Below the pieces are notes generated by a model that searched no databases, had not been told where the DNA came from, and saw only the letters and a list, made by a program, of their open reading frames with translations. A stretch of DNA of 59,316 nt, from assembly GCF_000787835.1 (NCBI RefSeq), contig NZ_BBPP01000028.1, positions 1-59,316 of the forward strand. The letters run 5' to 3'. This DNA is from Streptacidiphilus melanogenes (GTDB taxonomy: Bacteria; Actinomycetota; Actinomycetes; Streptomycetales; Streptomycetaceae). Below, in pieces: positions 37,507-45,837 of this stretch (position 1 is its first letter; each line of letters starts with the position of its first letter). Made by a program: the position numbers and the translations under genes.

Positions 37507-38684
37507 TGGCCGGGCTCCTCTCCTGCGAGCTTCTGCTGTTCCTGCTGAAGGTTCTGCAGGTCCGACTCGACTCCCGAGCCGGCGTTGTAGACAGCCGTGT
37601 TGTCGCCGGTGCCGGCCGAGAAGGCGAACGCGGAGTCGAGGCGCTTCCCCTGCTCGCTCAGGTTGGCGCCGCCGAAGCTGCCCTTCTCCTTGAGGCCGTT
37701 CAGCTTGTCGTCGATGCGTGAGTTGCCGTAGGCGCCGGTGACCCCGGCGGTGACGAGGTCCTCGGTGACGCCGGTCGCGTCCTTGCCCTGCTGCTGGTTG
37801 GGGTGGAGGTAGTCGTCCAGGCCGGTGCCGGAGATATTGCCCAGGGCGCCGTTGGTCAGGTTGCTGAGCTTGCCGCCGTCCCCGGTCAGGAAGTCGCCGA
37901 CCTTGCCCGACACGCCCGGTGATGCGGCGATGCCACCGGTCAGGCCGGCGAAGGCGGCCGAGCCGCCGGCCTCGACGGCGCCGTCCTTCGCGTCGGCGCT
38001 CACGTCGACCTTCTGGCCGGAGAGCGCCTGGTTCATCATCATGCTGCCGGTGTCCGCGACGAAGTTGCCGGCGAAGGACTCGCCCGCGGAGCGCAGCGCC
38101 GAGCCCGAGATCTTGGCGAAGGCGGTGAGCACCTTCGTCAGCGTGGCCGCGCCCTCCTCGGTGAGCTCGAACAGCTCGCTCAGCACCTCGGACACCTTCT
38201 CCGCGGCCCGGGTGAACTGCGCGACCAGGTCGATGATCTTGGCGACCCGGGCGGCGACGGCGGTGTTGGCCACCACGTCGGACAGAAAGCCGGTGAAGAA
38301 GGAGAGCGCTGCTCCCGCGATCTCCATCTCCGCGATCTGCACGCAGATGTCGACGATGGAGAGGTTGATCGAGTCGATCTCGCCCGCGTACGTGCGCAGG
38401 CCGTCGGCAACCTTGTGCAGGTTGGCCGCGAAGTCGTCCAGGGTGCTGACCTGCTGCTGCCAGTGCTGGTCGAAGGCCTGGCGTGCGGGGCCCGACCACT
38501 CGTTCGGACCGGTCGACGCGACCTGCCCGTCGAGCGCCCGCACCCGGTTGGTCAGGTCGGTGGCGATGCCGTCCCAGTCGGAGGCTATGGAGCGCAGGAC
38601 GTCCCCGTCGCCTCCGGGCAGCTCGACTCCGAAGGCCTGAAGGACCTTCAGCACCACGCCGTCGATGGCGCCGTTGATGCTCAT
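37503..38684 (-). CDS. WXG100/CpnT N-terminal-like secretion substrate protein
   Basis: A 393-residue protein. Residues about 25-110 resemble the helical WXG-type N-terminal domain of CpnT-like effectors, with the turn WSG at 63-65 (GPNEWSGPARQAF). Residues 120-215 are long Ala/Val-rich helices (DIVAQFTRAAEKVSEVLSEL-like), followed by a Gly/Ala-rich region and a Gln/Glu-rich tail. I see no C-terminal toxin, nuclease or NAD-glycohydrolase motif. It is the middle gene of a compact operon with an EspC-like protein and a rhomboid protease. It is probably exported by, or part of, a type VII (ESX) system encoded elsewhere. Confidence 0.78.
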   Translation of the reverse strand: MSINGAIDGVVLKVLQAFGVELPGGDGDVLRSIASDWDGIATDLTNRVRALDGQVASTGPNEWSGPARQAFDQHWQQQVSTLDDFAANLHKVADGLRTYAGEIDSINLSIVDICVQIAEMEIAGAALSFFTGFLSDVVANTAVAARVAKIIDLVAQFTRAAEKVSEVLSELFELTEEGAATLTKVLTAFAKISGSALRSAGESFAGNFVADTGSMMMNQALSGQKVDVSADAKDGAVEAGGSAAFAGLTGGIAASPGVSGKVGDFLTGDGGKLSNLTNGALGNISGTGLDDYLHPNQQQGKDATGVTEDLVTAGVTGAYGNSRIDDKLNGLKEKGSFGGANLSEQGKRLDSAFAFSAGTGDNTAVYNAGSGVESDLQNLQQEQQKLAGEEPGQ

Positions 38685-38703
38685 GTGTGGATTCCCCCGA
38701 ATC

Positions 38704-39030
38704 TCAGAAACTCTGGTGCACCCGCGAGAACTGCTGCCGGACCTGCTCCTCGTTCTCGACGTAGGTCTGCGCGGTCTGCCCCAGTTGCTCGGCGTCGCCC
38801 TCCAGCATCTCCGCGACCTTGCCGAGCGCGTTGAGCGTGCTGGTCAGCAGGCTCGCATACTGGCTCGAGGCGCCGTCGCAGACGCCGAGGACGCCGAAGG
38901 CCTCGCCGATCTGGCCCGCGGCCCGGCCGAAGGAGATCGCGTCCCCCGGCAGGGAGGTCGCCTCATGGTGGAAGTCCCCGGCGAGGGCCTTGAGGGCACC
39001 GGGGTTGGTCTCGAACTGTTGGTCACTCAT
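38704..39030 (-). CDS. EspC-like type VII secretion target
   Basis: A 108-residue helical hairpin protein, start MSDQQFETNPGALKALAGDF. The C-terminal helix ends TYVENEEQVRQQF, in which Tyr90 and Glu94 fit the YxxxD/E secretion signal of ESX substrates. Family members (ESX secretion-associated proteins of the EspC type) are secreted as dimers or heterodimers, often with the neighbouring protein. ATG 39030 overlaps the rhomboid stop by 8 bp, and the WXG-like gene follows 19 nt downstream. This is the usual gene pair arrangement for type VII substrates. Confidence 0.82.
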   Translation of the reverse strand: MSDQQFETNPGALKALAGDFHHEATSLPGDAISFGRAAGQIGEAFGVLGVCDGASSQYASLLTSTLNALGKVAEMLEGDAEQLGQTAQTYVENEEQVRQQFSRVHQSF

Positions 39031-39859
39031 CTGTCTTTGCTCCCCGTGGCTTGACGCCCGGGAGCCTAACAGCGGAGCGCCCCGCGCCTCGCCGGTGCCC
39101 CGGACGGCGCCACAGCAGCCAGGCGAAGACGAAGCCCCCGGCGAAGCCGATCAGGTGGGCGGCGTAGGCGACGCCCGGCACGGTCGGGTCGGTGGCCGGG
39201 ACGGAGAGCCACTGGACGGCGAACCAGAAGCCGAGGACCAGCCAGGCGGGGAAGCGCAGCGGCAGGAAGAGCAGCAGCGGGATCAGGCTGGTGACGCGGG
39301 CCCGCGGGTACAGGCACAGGTACGCCCCGAGCACCCCGGCGATCGCGCCGGAGGCGCCGACGAGGGTCTGCGTCGCGCCCGGACTGCCGGACTCGAAGAC
39401 GGCGTAGCCGTAGGTGGCGAGGTAGCCGACGGCCACATAGAAGAGGAGGAAGGCCAGCGGGCCGATCCGGCGTTCCACCATCGCGCCGAAGACGAAGAGG
39501 AAGAGCATGTTGCCCGCCAGGTGGAGCCAGCCGCCGTGGACGAACATGGCGGTCAGCACCGACAGCGCCGGGATCTTCGGCAGCCCGCCGGCGACCGCGC
39601 AGTGGTGCAGCTGCGCCGCCTTCGCGGGCAGCGGCGCGCCTCCGAGCAGCTCGGCCGGGATGACGCCCCACTGGCGGTAGTAGAGCGTCTGCGCGCAGAC
39701 GCGGCCCGCGCCGGAGCCGTAGAAGGGGTCGAGGCCGGAGACCGGGCCGATGAGGAAGACGACCACGCACAGCGCGATGAGCGAGCAGGTCACCAGCGGC
39801 AGGTAGGGCACAGGGCGGGGGACGCGGGTCGAGGGCTCCGGGGCCGCAAGGGTCACCAT
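39023..39859 (-). CDS. rhomboid-family intramembrane serine protease
   Basis: A 278-residue protein with six to seven membrane helices. The catalytic Ser is in the motif LVGASGAIAGVLGAY and the catalytic His in YAAHLIGFAGGF. The segment FVHGGWLHLAGNMLFLFVFG matches the conserved HGGxxHLxxNM region. It has a luminal loop insertion (residues about 50-95) with two Cys. ATG 39859 was chosen over an upstream GTG at 39898 because homologues start here. Its stop codon overlaps the next gene by 8 bp, which links it firmly to the type VII substrate genes. Confidence 0.93.
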   Translation of the reverse strand: MVTLAAPEPSTRVPRPVPYLPLVTCSLIALCVVVFLIGPVSGLDPFYGSGAGRVCAQTLYYRQWGVIPAELLGGAPLPAKAAQLHHCAVAGGLPKIPALSVLTAMFVHGGWLHLAGNMLFLFVFGAMVERRIGPLAFLLFYVAVGYLATYGYAVFESGSPGATQTLVGASGAIAGVLGAYLCLYPRARVTSLIPLLLFLPLRFPAWLVLGFWFAVQWLSVPATDPTVPGVAYAAHLIGFAGGFVFAWLLWRRPGHRRGAGRSAVRLPGVKPRGAKTDE

Positions 39860-39985
39860 GGGCAAAGCATTCCTATCCGGGATCAATCTGACACCCACGC
39901 GCTGGAGCGTGTGGGGGACCGTGCCGAGCCGGGCCGGGAGGCCCTAGGGTTTCCCGGGAAGAGACGACGACGAGAGGACCTCGCC

Positions 39986-40252
39986 ATGGCCGTTCCCCTT
40001 CCCACCGAGGGGACCAGGTGGCGCTGCACGCTCTGCGGCAACCTGACCCGCTTCGACGTGACGCGTTCCTCCCGGGTCGTCGAGTTCGTCCACCTGGACC
40101 TGGCCGGTGAGCCGACCGTCGAGGAGCGCGAGGTGCTCAGCGAGACGGTCGAGTCGGTGCGCTGCCGCTGGTGCAACGCGGTGGACCAGATCGAGCTGGT
40201 GGACCGCCCCGGTGCCGAGGCTGAGGCCGCCGAGCAGGCCAAGCGCGACTGA
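39986..40252 (+). CDS. small zinc-ribbon protein of unknown function
   Basis: An 88-residue protein with two CxxC pairs, CTLCGN near residue 15 and CRWCNA near residue 61, which should form one zinc ribbon. An acidic/Ala-rich tail ends the chain. The start has GAGAGGACC upstream. Conserved in Streptomyces as far as I recognise, with no known function. It lies 121 nt upstream of the NYN-domain gene on the same strand. Confidence 0.8.
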   Translation: MAVPLPTEGTRWRCTLCGNLTRFDVTRSSRVVEFVHLDLAGEPTVEEREVLSETVESVRCRWCNAVDQIELVDRPGAEAEAAEQAKRD

Positions 40253-40373
40253 AGCCGCTCCTTTGCGAGATGTGGCGGATTGAACGGCGGGGGGTACAAG
40301 CGGGGACAATGACTGTTTCGGGGCCGGACCGAGGGCCGGGACCCGGACAGTGCAGCGGATCGGAGCGGAAGAC

Positions 40374-41744
40374 GTGGAGCAGCGAGACCAGACGCCGGCG
40401 CCCGGCGACGGCGCGGCGGGCGCCGAGGGTGCCGAGGCGCTGGACCGTCCGCTGCCCGAGGGCGTGCGCAGGCGCGTGGTCGGCATCGCCGCCGACGCGC
40501 TCGGCGCGTTCACCCCGTCCGAGCTGCCCGCCCGGTTGCGCCCCTACGTCAAGTTCACCCGCGACGCCCGCGTCAAGCGCGGCGCCACCGCCATCGCCGC
40601 CGCACTGGAGACCGAGCCGGGCTTCCGGTCGCGGATAGCGGAGCGCGTCCGGCAGGGCCAGCCGGACCTGGTGGCCGCGCTGGAGAGCGGGAGCGTCCCG
40701 GCCGCGGCCGACCCGCAGGACGTGGCCGCCGCCGCGTACCTGCTGCGCACGCCCGGCTGGACCCGGGTCGTCGGGGAGGCGGGCGAGGAGGTCGAGCGCG
40801 CCGAGCACGAGGGCGTCGCCGCCGAGTCGGCCCGGTTGGCCGAGAAACTCCAGGACGAACTGGTGACGTTGCGCGCGGCGCAGCGTGCGGAGGCCGAGCG
40901 CGCCAGGGCCGAGCTGGAGGCCCTGAAGCGGGAGGGCGACAGCCTGCGCCGTCAGCTGCGCTCGCTCGCGGCCGACACCAAGCGCGCCGAGGCGGCGACC
41001 CGCAAGGCCGTCGGCGAGCTGGACGCGATGCGGTCGTCCGGGGCGACCGAGCGCGGGGCGCAGGAGAGCGAGGTGCGCCGGCTCAAGCACCGGGTCGCCG
41101 AGCTGGAGGCCGCCCTGGAGGCGTCCCGGCGCGCCGCCCGCGAGGGCCGGTCGTCGGAGGAGATGCGGCTGCGGCTGCTGCTGGACACCGTCGTGCAGGG
41201 CGCCCAGGGGCTCCAGCGGGAGCTGGGCCTGGCGCCGCTCAGTGGCCGTCCGGCGGACTCGGTGGACGCGGTGTCACCGGTGGCCGCCTCCCCGCACGAC
41301 GTGGCACGGCGCGCCCTGGAGGGCGACGACCCGGCGCTGCTTGACCAGCTGCTCGAGCTGCCGCAGGTGCACCTGCTGGTGGACGGCTACAACGTCACCA
41401 AGACCGGCTGGCCGGGGATGCCGCTGGACCGGCAGCGCCAGCAGCTGCAGCGCGGCCTCGGCCTGCTGGCGGCGCAGACGGGTGCCGAGATCACCTGCGT
41501 CTTCGACGGCCAGGACCTGGACGGGCCGATCCCGATGGCGCCGCCGCCGCGCGGCGTGCGGGTGCTGTTCAGCCGCACCGGCGAGACGGCGGACGAGCTG
41601 ATCCGCCGTCTGGTGCGGGCCGAGCCGGAGGGGCGTCCGGTCGTGGTGGTCTCCACGGACCGCGAGGTCGCGGACGGCGTGCGCGCCTCGGGGGCGCGGC
41701 CGGTGCCGTCCACGATGCTGTTGCGACGGCTCATCAGGTCCTGA
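40374..41744 (+). CDS. NYN (PIN-like) domain protein with coiled coil
   Basis: A 456-residue protein. Residues about 15-130 are a helical N-terminal domain (LPEGVRRRVVGIAADALGAF). Residues about 135-265 are a strongly charged coiled coil. Residues about 310-456 are a YacP/Rae1-like NYN domain with the acidic motif HLLVDGYNVTKTGWPG and CVFDGQDLDGP, ending VVVVSTDREVADGVRASGA. Such domains are RNases; Rae1 of Bacillus acts on ribosome-associated mRNA. The GTG at 40374 has GGAG upstream; a GTG at 40350 is the alternative. Confidence 0.87.
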   Translation: MEQRDQTPAPGDGAAGAEGAEALDRPLPEGVRRRVVGIAADALGAFTPSELPARLRPYVKFTRDARVKRGATAIAAALETEPGFRSRIAERVRQGQPDLVAALESGSVPAAADPQDVAAAAYLLRTPGWTRVVGEAGEEVERAEHEGVAAESARLAEKLQDELVTLRAAQRAEAERARAELEALKREGDSLRRQLRSLAADTKRAEAATRKAVGELDAMRSSGATERGAQESEVRRLKHRVAELEAALEASRRAAREGRSSEEMRLRLLLDTVVQGAQGLQRELGLAPLSGRPADSVDAVSPVAASPHDVARRALEGDDPALLDQLLELPQVHLLVDGYNVTKTGWPGMPLDRQRQQLQRGLGLLAAQTGAEITCVFDGQDLDGPIPMAPPPRGVRVLFSRTGETADELIRRLVRAEPEGRPVVVVSTDREVADGVRASGARPVPSTMLLRRLIRS

Positions 41745-41967
41745 GGCGCGCAGCAGGTCCCGGAGTGCACAGCGCGTTCGCACGGCCACGCTGAGCAGCT
41801 GATCAGACTGCTGATCTTGAACATTTGTTAAGAGACCGGCCCGGATCCGCCCCCCGGGGGAGACAACGGGCCCGCCTCATCACTATCCTCACGCACAACG
41901 TCCGCACCCGAGTTCATTTTTTCGTACCTGCGGACGTTTCCGTGTGTGCGAAGGGACTGCATCCGTC

Positions 41968-42999
41968 GTGGCTTCTCACCGCCGGCCCCGCCAGGCCAGC
42001 CGTGCCCGCGTCTCCATGATGACCGCTGCGGCGGCGACCGTGGTGGCGCTCTCGGCGCAGACCGCGGCCCAGGCGGCGCCGACGATCTCCACCAAGGACG
42101 CGAAGTCGCAGGTCGACGCGGACCGGTCGGACGCGGCGGCGAAGACCGAGCAGTGGAACCAGGCCCACACCCAGCAGCAGGCGCTCCAGCAGCGGGTGTC
42201 GATCCTTCAGGACGAGATCGCCCGCCAGCAGGCCCAGGTCAACGGCGAACTGGACGATCTGGGACAGATCGCCAACTCTCAGTACGCGAGCGGCGCGGTC
42301 GACCCGACCCTGCAGCTGATGCTCTCCAGCTCGCCGGACGCCTTCCTGCAGAAGGCCGCCTCGCAGGACGAGTTCACCAGCAACCAGACCGCAGAGCTGC
42401 AGTCGCTGGTGGCCCAGGAGGCCACGCTCCAGCGCGAGAAGGCCGAGGCCGCCGCGGAGCTCGCGCAGGAGCAGCAGCTGCTCTCACAGATGAGCCAGGC
42501 GAAGACGGCGGCCCTGGCCAAGCTCAAGCATGCCCAGTCCGTGCTGGACGCGCTCACGCCGGCCCAGCAGGCGGCCGTCGGCGGTGGCGGCTACGGCTCG
42601 GTCTCCACCAGCGGGTGGAGCGGCACCATCGACCTCTCGGGGATATCGAGCGCCGCTCGCACCGCCATGGAGGCGGCGATGAGCCAGATCGGCAGGGCGC
42701 CCTACCTGTGGGGCGGCTCCACCCCGGCGGGCTTCGACTGCTCGGGGCTGGTCATGTGGGCCTACGCCCACGCCGGCATCTCGCTGCCGCACTCCTCCCA
42801 GGCCGACGAGAGCGTCGGCACCGCGGTGCCGAGCATCGCCGACGCGCAGGTGGGCGACATCGTCGTGCTGGAGGGCGGCGAGCACGTCGGCCTCTACGCG
42901 GGCAACGGGATGCTGCTGAACGCGCCGGAGTACGGCTACGACGTCTCGGTCCAGCCGATCAGCTGGTTCCACGGAATCGTCGCGATCCGCCGGATGTGA
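41968..42999 (+). CDS. NlpC/P60 family cell-wall endopeptidase, first of three
   Basis: A 343-residue exported protein: a signal peptide (VASHRRPRQASRARVS then a hydrophobic core), a Gln-rich coiled coil (about 45-200) and a C-terminal NlpC/P60 domain. Catalytic Cys258 is in FDCSGLVMWAY and His306 in EHVGLYAG. The third catalytic position is Asn318 (LLNAP), where the other two copies have His. It should cut peptide stems of peptidoglycan. GTG at 41968; the ribosome-binding site GAAGGGA is distant. The 223 bp upstream hold no gene or recognisable riboswitch. Confidence 0.92.
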   Translation: MASHRRPRQASRARVSMMTAAAATVVALSAQTAAQAAPTISTKDAKSQVDADRSDAAAKTEQWNQAHTQQQALQQRVSILQDEIARQQAQVNGELDDLGQIANSQYASGAVDPTLQLMLSSSPDAFLQKAASQDEFTSNQTAELQSLVAQEATLQREKAEAAAELAQEQQLLSQMSQAKTAALAKLKHAQSVLDALTPAQQAAVGGGGYGSVSTSGWSGTIDLSGISSAARTAMEAAMSQIGRAPYLWGGSTPAGFDCSGLVMWAYAHAGISLPHSSQADESVGTAVPSIADAQVGDIVVLEGGEHVGLYAGNGMLLNAPEYGYDVSVQPISWFHGIVAIRRM

Positions 43000-43020
43000 C
43001 CCGATTTGACGGGTCGACAC

Positions 43021-43062
43021 GCGCGAGCCGACTCGCGTCGGAGTCTGTGAAGACTCTCACAG
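43021..43062 (+). promoter_or_regulatory. cluster of hairpins downstream of the first NlpC/P60 gene
   Basis: CGCGAG-CCGA-CTCGCG (43022-43037) is followed by two mutually exclusive hairpins that share bases: GAGTCT-GTGA-AGACTC (43041-43056) and CTGTGA-6 nt-TCACAG (43045-43062). No T-run follows. It probably acts as a terminator. Confidence 0.45.
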
Positions 43063-43192
43063 GCTGGGCACGCTGAGCGATGGAATGACCGAATTCTCCC
43101 GCTTGTCGTCGGCATCCGGTCAGACTGTGACTACAGAGCGTCGATCCTCTGACGTCATGTCGGAAGTGGCAGAAGTTTTTCCTGACAAGGAT

Positions 43193-43219
43193 TTGAACGG
43201 ATCACGGTTGGGTTACTAG
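43193..43219 (+). promoter_or_regulatory. candidate promoter of the c-di-AMP riboswitch transcript
   Basis: TTGAAC (43193-43198) and TACTAG (43214-43219) with 15 bp between them, in a locally AT-richer stretch about 70 bp upstream of the aptamer. The spacing is shorter than ideal. Confidence 0.4.
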
Positions 43220-43284
43220 GGTCACTCCTCGAATCGCCGTGCGGTCGTTCACCCATCCCGGGTGGCAGCGGCGTTCACCGTCGA

Positions 43285-43452
43285 GTTCGACGACGCGGTC
43301 GCAGGGGGATGCCGTCGAGTCGGAGCCGGGGAACCAACGGTTCCCGGGGTGAATCGACGCCAGGGGCGGACCGGTGGGATTCCGGGACGACGGAGGCGTC
43401 GTAGGGCTGACTTCCTGGCCCGAACCCGTCAGCTCACCCGGTAGGCGGCCGT
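43285..43452 (+). ncRNA. cyclic di-AMP (ydaO-yuaA) riboswitch
   Basis: The conserved core is visible: GGGGAACCAACGGTTCCC followed by GGGGTGAATC, then GTAGGGCTGAC, and the highly conserved 3' block CCCGAACCCGTCAGCTCACC with GGTAGGCGG. It ends 21 nt before the start codon of the second NlpC/P60 gene. In Streptomyces this class turns off cell-wall hydrolase genes when c-di-AMP is high. The 5' boundary is approximate. Confidence 0.88.
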
Positions 43453-43473
43453 AGGAAGAAGGAGATCGCCTTC

Positions 43474-44505
43474 GTGGCGTCCCATCGTCGTCCCAAGTCT
43501 CCTGGTCGTGCCCGAATGTCGGTTCTGACGGCCGCAGCCGCCACCGCTGTGGCGGTGTCCGCGCAGGGTGCCCAGGCCGCTCCCAAGCCCACCACGGCCC
43601 AGCTCAAGGCTCAGCTCTCGCAGCTGAACACCCAGGCTGACGAGGCGGTCCAGAAGTACGACGGCTCCCAGGAGCAGCTCCAGAAGCAGCAGGCCGCTGT
43701 CGGCACGCTGCAGGACCAGATCGCGCGCAGCCAGGCCGACGTCAACTCCCGCCTGGACCAGCTCGGCGAGATCGCCAACCAGCAGTACGCGACCGGCGCG
43801 GTCGACCCGACCGTCCAGCTGCTGCTCTCCTCCAGCCCCGACGACTACCTGAGCAAGGCGGCGTCGCTCGGCCAGCTGACGTCCAACCAGGCCTCCCAGA
43901 TCCAGCAGCTGCAGGGCGAGGAGCAGAAGCTCTCCGGTCAGAAGTCCCAGGCCGAGCAGACCCTGCAGCAGATCGAGGCCACCACCAAGCAGCTGGCGGC
44001 GCAGAAGGCCGAGGCGCAGAAGAAGGTCCAGCAGACCCAGGCGCTGCTCGACTCGATGACCGCGGCCCAGCGCGCCGCCGTCACCAGCGCCCCCAGCACC
44101 TCCGGCGGCGGCAGCAGCAGCGCCCCGGTCAACGTCGGCGGCGGCAAGGCCGGCGACTCGGTCGAGGCCGCGGCCTTCGCCGCCGCCAAGACCCGTCTCG
44201 GTCTCCCGTACGTCTACGGCGCGACCGGCCCGACGTCCTTCGACTGCTCCGGCCTGATGCAGTGGGCGTACGCACAGGCGGGCGTCTCGCTGGGCCGCAC
44301 CACCTACGACCAGATCGACGACGGCACCCCGGTGTCCTCCGTCGCCGACCTGCAGGTGGGCGACCTGATCTTCTTCAACGGCGACAGCCACGTCGGGATG
44401 TGGGCGGGCAACGGCATGGTGCTGCACGCCCCGCACACCGGCACGGTCGTCAAGTACGAGCCGCTGAGCTACATCGGTTCGATCTACGCGATGCGTCACA
44501 TCTGA
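43474..44505 (+). CDS. NlpC/P60 family cell-wall endopeptidase, second of three, riboswitch-controlled
   Basis: A 343-residue exported protein, the same length as the first copy and colinear with it. The signal peptide starts VASHRRPKSPGRARMS; a Gln-rich coiled coil covers about 40-200, followed by a Ser/Gly linker and an NlpC/P60 domain with Cys258 (FDCSGLMQWAY), His306 (SHVGMW) and His318 (LHAP). Copies 1 and 2 have these residues at identical positions, so they arose by duplication. GTG at 43474 with AAGGAG upstream. Controlled by the c-di-AMP riboswitch. Confidence 0.94.
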   Translation: MASHRRPKSPGRARMSVLTAAAATAVAVSAQGAQAAPKPTTAQLKAQLSQLNTQADEAVQKYDGSQEQLQKQQAAVGTLQDQIARSQADVNSRLDQLGEIANQQYATGAVDPTVQLLLSSSPDDYLSKAASLGQLTSNQASQIQQLQGEEQKLSGQKSQAEQTLQQIEATTKQLAAQKAEAQKKVQQTQALLDSMTAAQRAAVTSAPSTSGGGSSSAPVNVGGGKAGDSVEAAAFAAAKTRLGLPYVYGATGPTSFDCSGLMQWAYAQAGVSLGRTTYDQIDDGTPVSSVADLQVGDLIFFNGDSHVGMWAGNGMVLHAPHTGTVVKYEPLSYIGSIYAMRHI

Positions 44506-44532
44506 GCCCCGTGCTCCACTGGGTGCGCACGC

Positions 44533-44568
44533 CCGAGCCCGCCGTCGGTCCTCCGACGGCGGGCTCGG
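44533..44568 (+). terminator. terminator of the second NlpC/P60 gene
   Basis: A 16-bp perfect stem CCGAGCCCGCCGTCGG (44533-44548) with its complement (44553-44568), loop TCCT, 27 nt after the stop codon. Confidence 0.85.
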
Positions 44569-44772
44569 CGCTTCCCGGACCGGACGGCCCGCCCCGGGCG
44601 TTCACCCCGACGGGTGCATTGCCGAGCGGGTCGTGGGGGCGTGTCGGCCCCGGCGCACGCCGTCCGTCTCGGTGACGACCTGCACGTTGGTTCATATGTA
44701 CGGATTGCGTGGGTATTTTTCAGCTCTGGGGAGCTTGGACTGGTTCTGTCCCAATCGCTACCGTCTCCGCTC

Positions 44773-45837
44773 GTGGCTTCCCATCGACGAGGCAGACGCC
44801 TCGGTCCCTCCGTGCTCTCCCGTGCCGCGGTCACCGTGGCCGCCGCCACCGCGGCGGTGCTGACGGCGCAGAGCGGGGCCGAGGCCCAGCCCGCTCCCTC
44901 CGGCCCCGGCAGCAACACCCCTGACGAGGTCCGGCACCAGGTCGACGCGCTCTACTCGCAGGCGGAGACGGCGGGTCAGCGGGCCGTCGGGGCACAGGAA
45001 CGGCAGGCCGAACTCCTGCACCGGGCCTCCCTGCTGGAGCAGCGCCTGGCCGAGGAGCAGCAGCGCGCCAACGACGTGGCGGGACAGCTCGGCGCGATGG
45101 CGCAGTCCGAGTACCAGCAGGGAGGGACGGTGGACCCGGTGGTGCAGCTGCTGCTCAGCGCCCACCCGTCCGACTACCTCGAGCGCGCCGCCGGTCTCGG
45201 CCAGGTCGACTCCGACCTCGCCTTCCGCCTGGCCGAGCTGCGCGGCGACGAGCAGCGCGTGCGGCGCGACCGGGCCGCCGTGAGCGAGCAGCTGGCCGAG
45301 CTGGAGCGGCTGCGCCGCTCGATCGCCGCCGACAAGTCCGACGTCCAGCGGCGTCTCGGCCACGCCCAGGCGCTGCTGGGCAGCCTGACGGCCGATCAGC
45401 GCGCCGGATTGCAGCAGGCGGAGGACGCCGCCGCGCAGGCCGCCGCCCAGGCGGCGGAGCAGCCGCCGGCGGCCGGCCTCGGCCCCGCGGACGGCCGCGC
45501 CGCCGCCGCCCTGGCCGCCGCACGGGCGGCGGTGGGTCTTCCGTACGTGTACGGCGCGACAGGTCCGGGGGCGTTCGACTGCTCGGGTCTGATGTACTGG
45601 GCCTGGCGGCACGGTGGGGTGTCGCTGCCGCGCACGTCCCAGGAGCAGGCCTTCGCGGGGCGGCGCGTCCCGCTCTCCGAGGCCCGTCCGGGGGACATTG
45701 TGGTGTACTACCGGGATATGCACCATGTCGGCATGTATGCCGGAAACGGCATGATCATCCACGCTCCGTACCCCGGCGCCCGGGTCCGCTACGAGAGCGT
45801 CGGCGACATGCCGGTCGCCATGGTGGTCCGCCCCTGA
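44773..45837 (+). CDS. NlpC/P60 family cell-wall endopeptidase, third of three
   Basis: A 354-residue exported protein with signal peptide (VASHRRGRRLGPSVLSRA), coiled coil (about 50-220) and NlpC/P60 domain with the motif FDCSGLMYWAW, His in HHVGMYAG and IHAP. The GTG at 44773 was chosen because all three copies start VASHRR. There is no clear Shine-Dalgarno nearby, so it may be leaderless; the AT-richer stretch at 44690-44740 probably holds its promoter. Its stop codon overlaps the next gene start by one base (TGATG). Confidence 0.9.
   Translation: MASHRRGRRLGPSVLSRAAVTVAAATAAVLTAQSGAEAQPAPSGPGSNTPDEVRHQVDALYSQAETAGQRAVGAQERQAELLHRASLLEQRLAEEQQRANDVAGQLGAMAQSEYQQGGTVDPVVQLLLSAHPSDYLERAAGLGQVDSDLAFRLAELRGDEQRVRRDRAAVSEQLAELERLRRSIAADKSDVQRRLGHAQALLGSLTADQRAGLQQAEDAAAQAAAQAAEQPPAAGLGPADGRAAAALAAARAAVGLPYVYGATGPGAFDCSGLMYWAWRHGGVSLPRTSQEQAFAGRRVPLSEARPGDIVVYYRDMHHVGMYAGNGMIIHAPYPGARVRYESVGDMPVAMVVRP

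Noticed and set aside
37503-38684. C-terminal toxin domain in the WXG/CpnT-like protein
   Set aside because: The last 150 residues are Gly/Ala/Gln-rich with no nuclease, ADP-ribosyl or NADase motif, and no immunity gene candidate with a matching form follows.
38819-39985. Plus-strand open frame running into the zinc-ribbon gene
   Set aside because: It lies opposite the EspC-like and rhomboid genes; only the last 89 codons from ATG 39986 show a ribosome-binding site and CxxC motifs.
41946-43076. Alternative frame overlapping the first NlpC/P60 gene
   Set aside because: Arg/Gly-rich shadow; the NlpC/P60 frame has signal peptide, coiled coil and catalytic residues.
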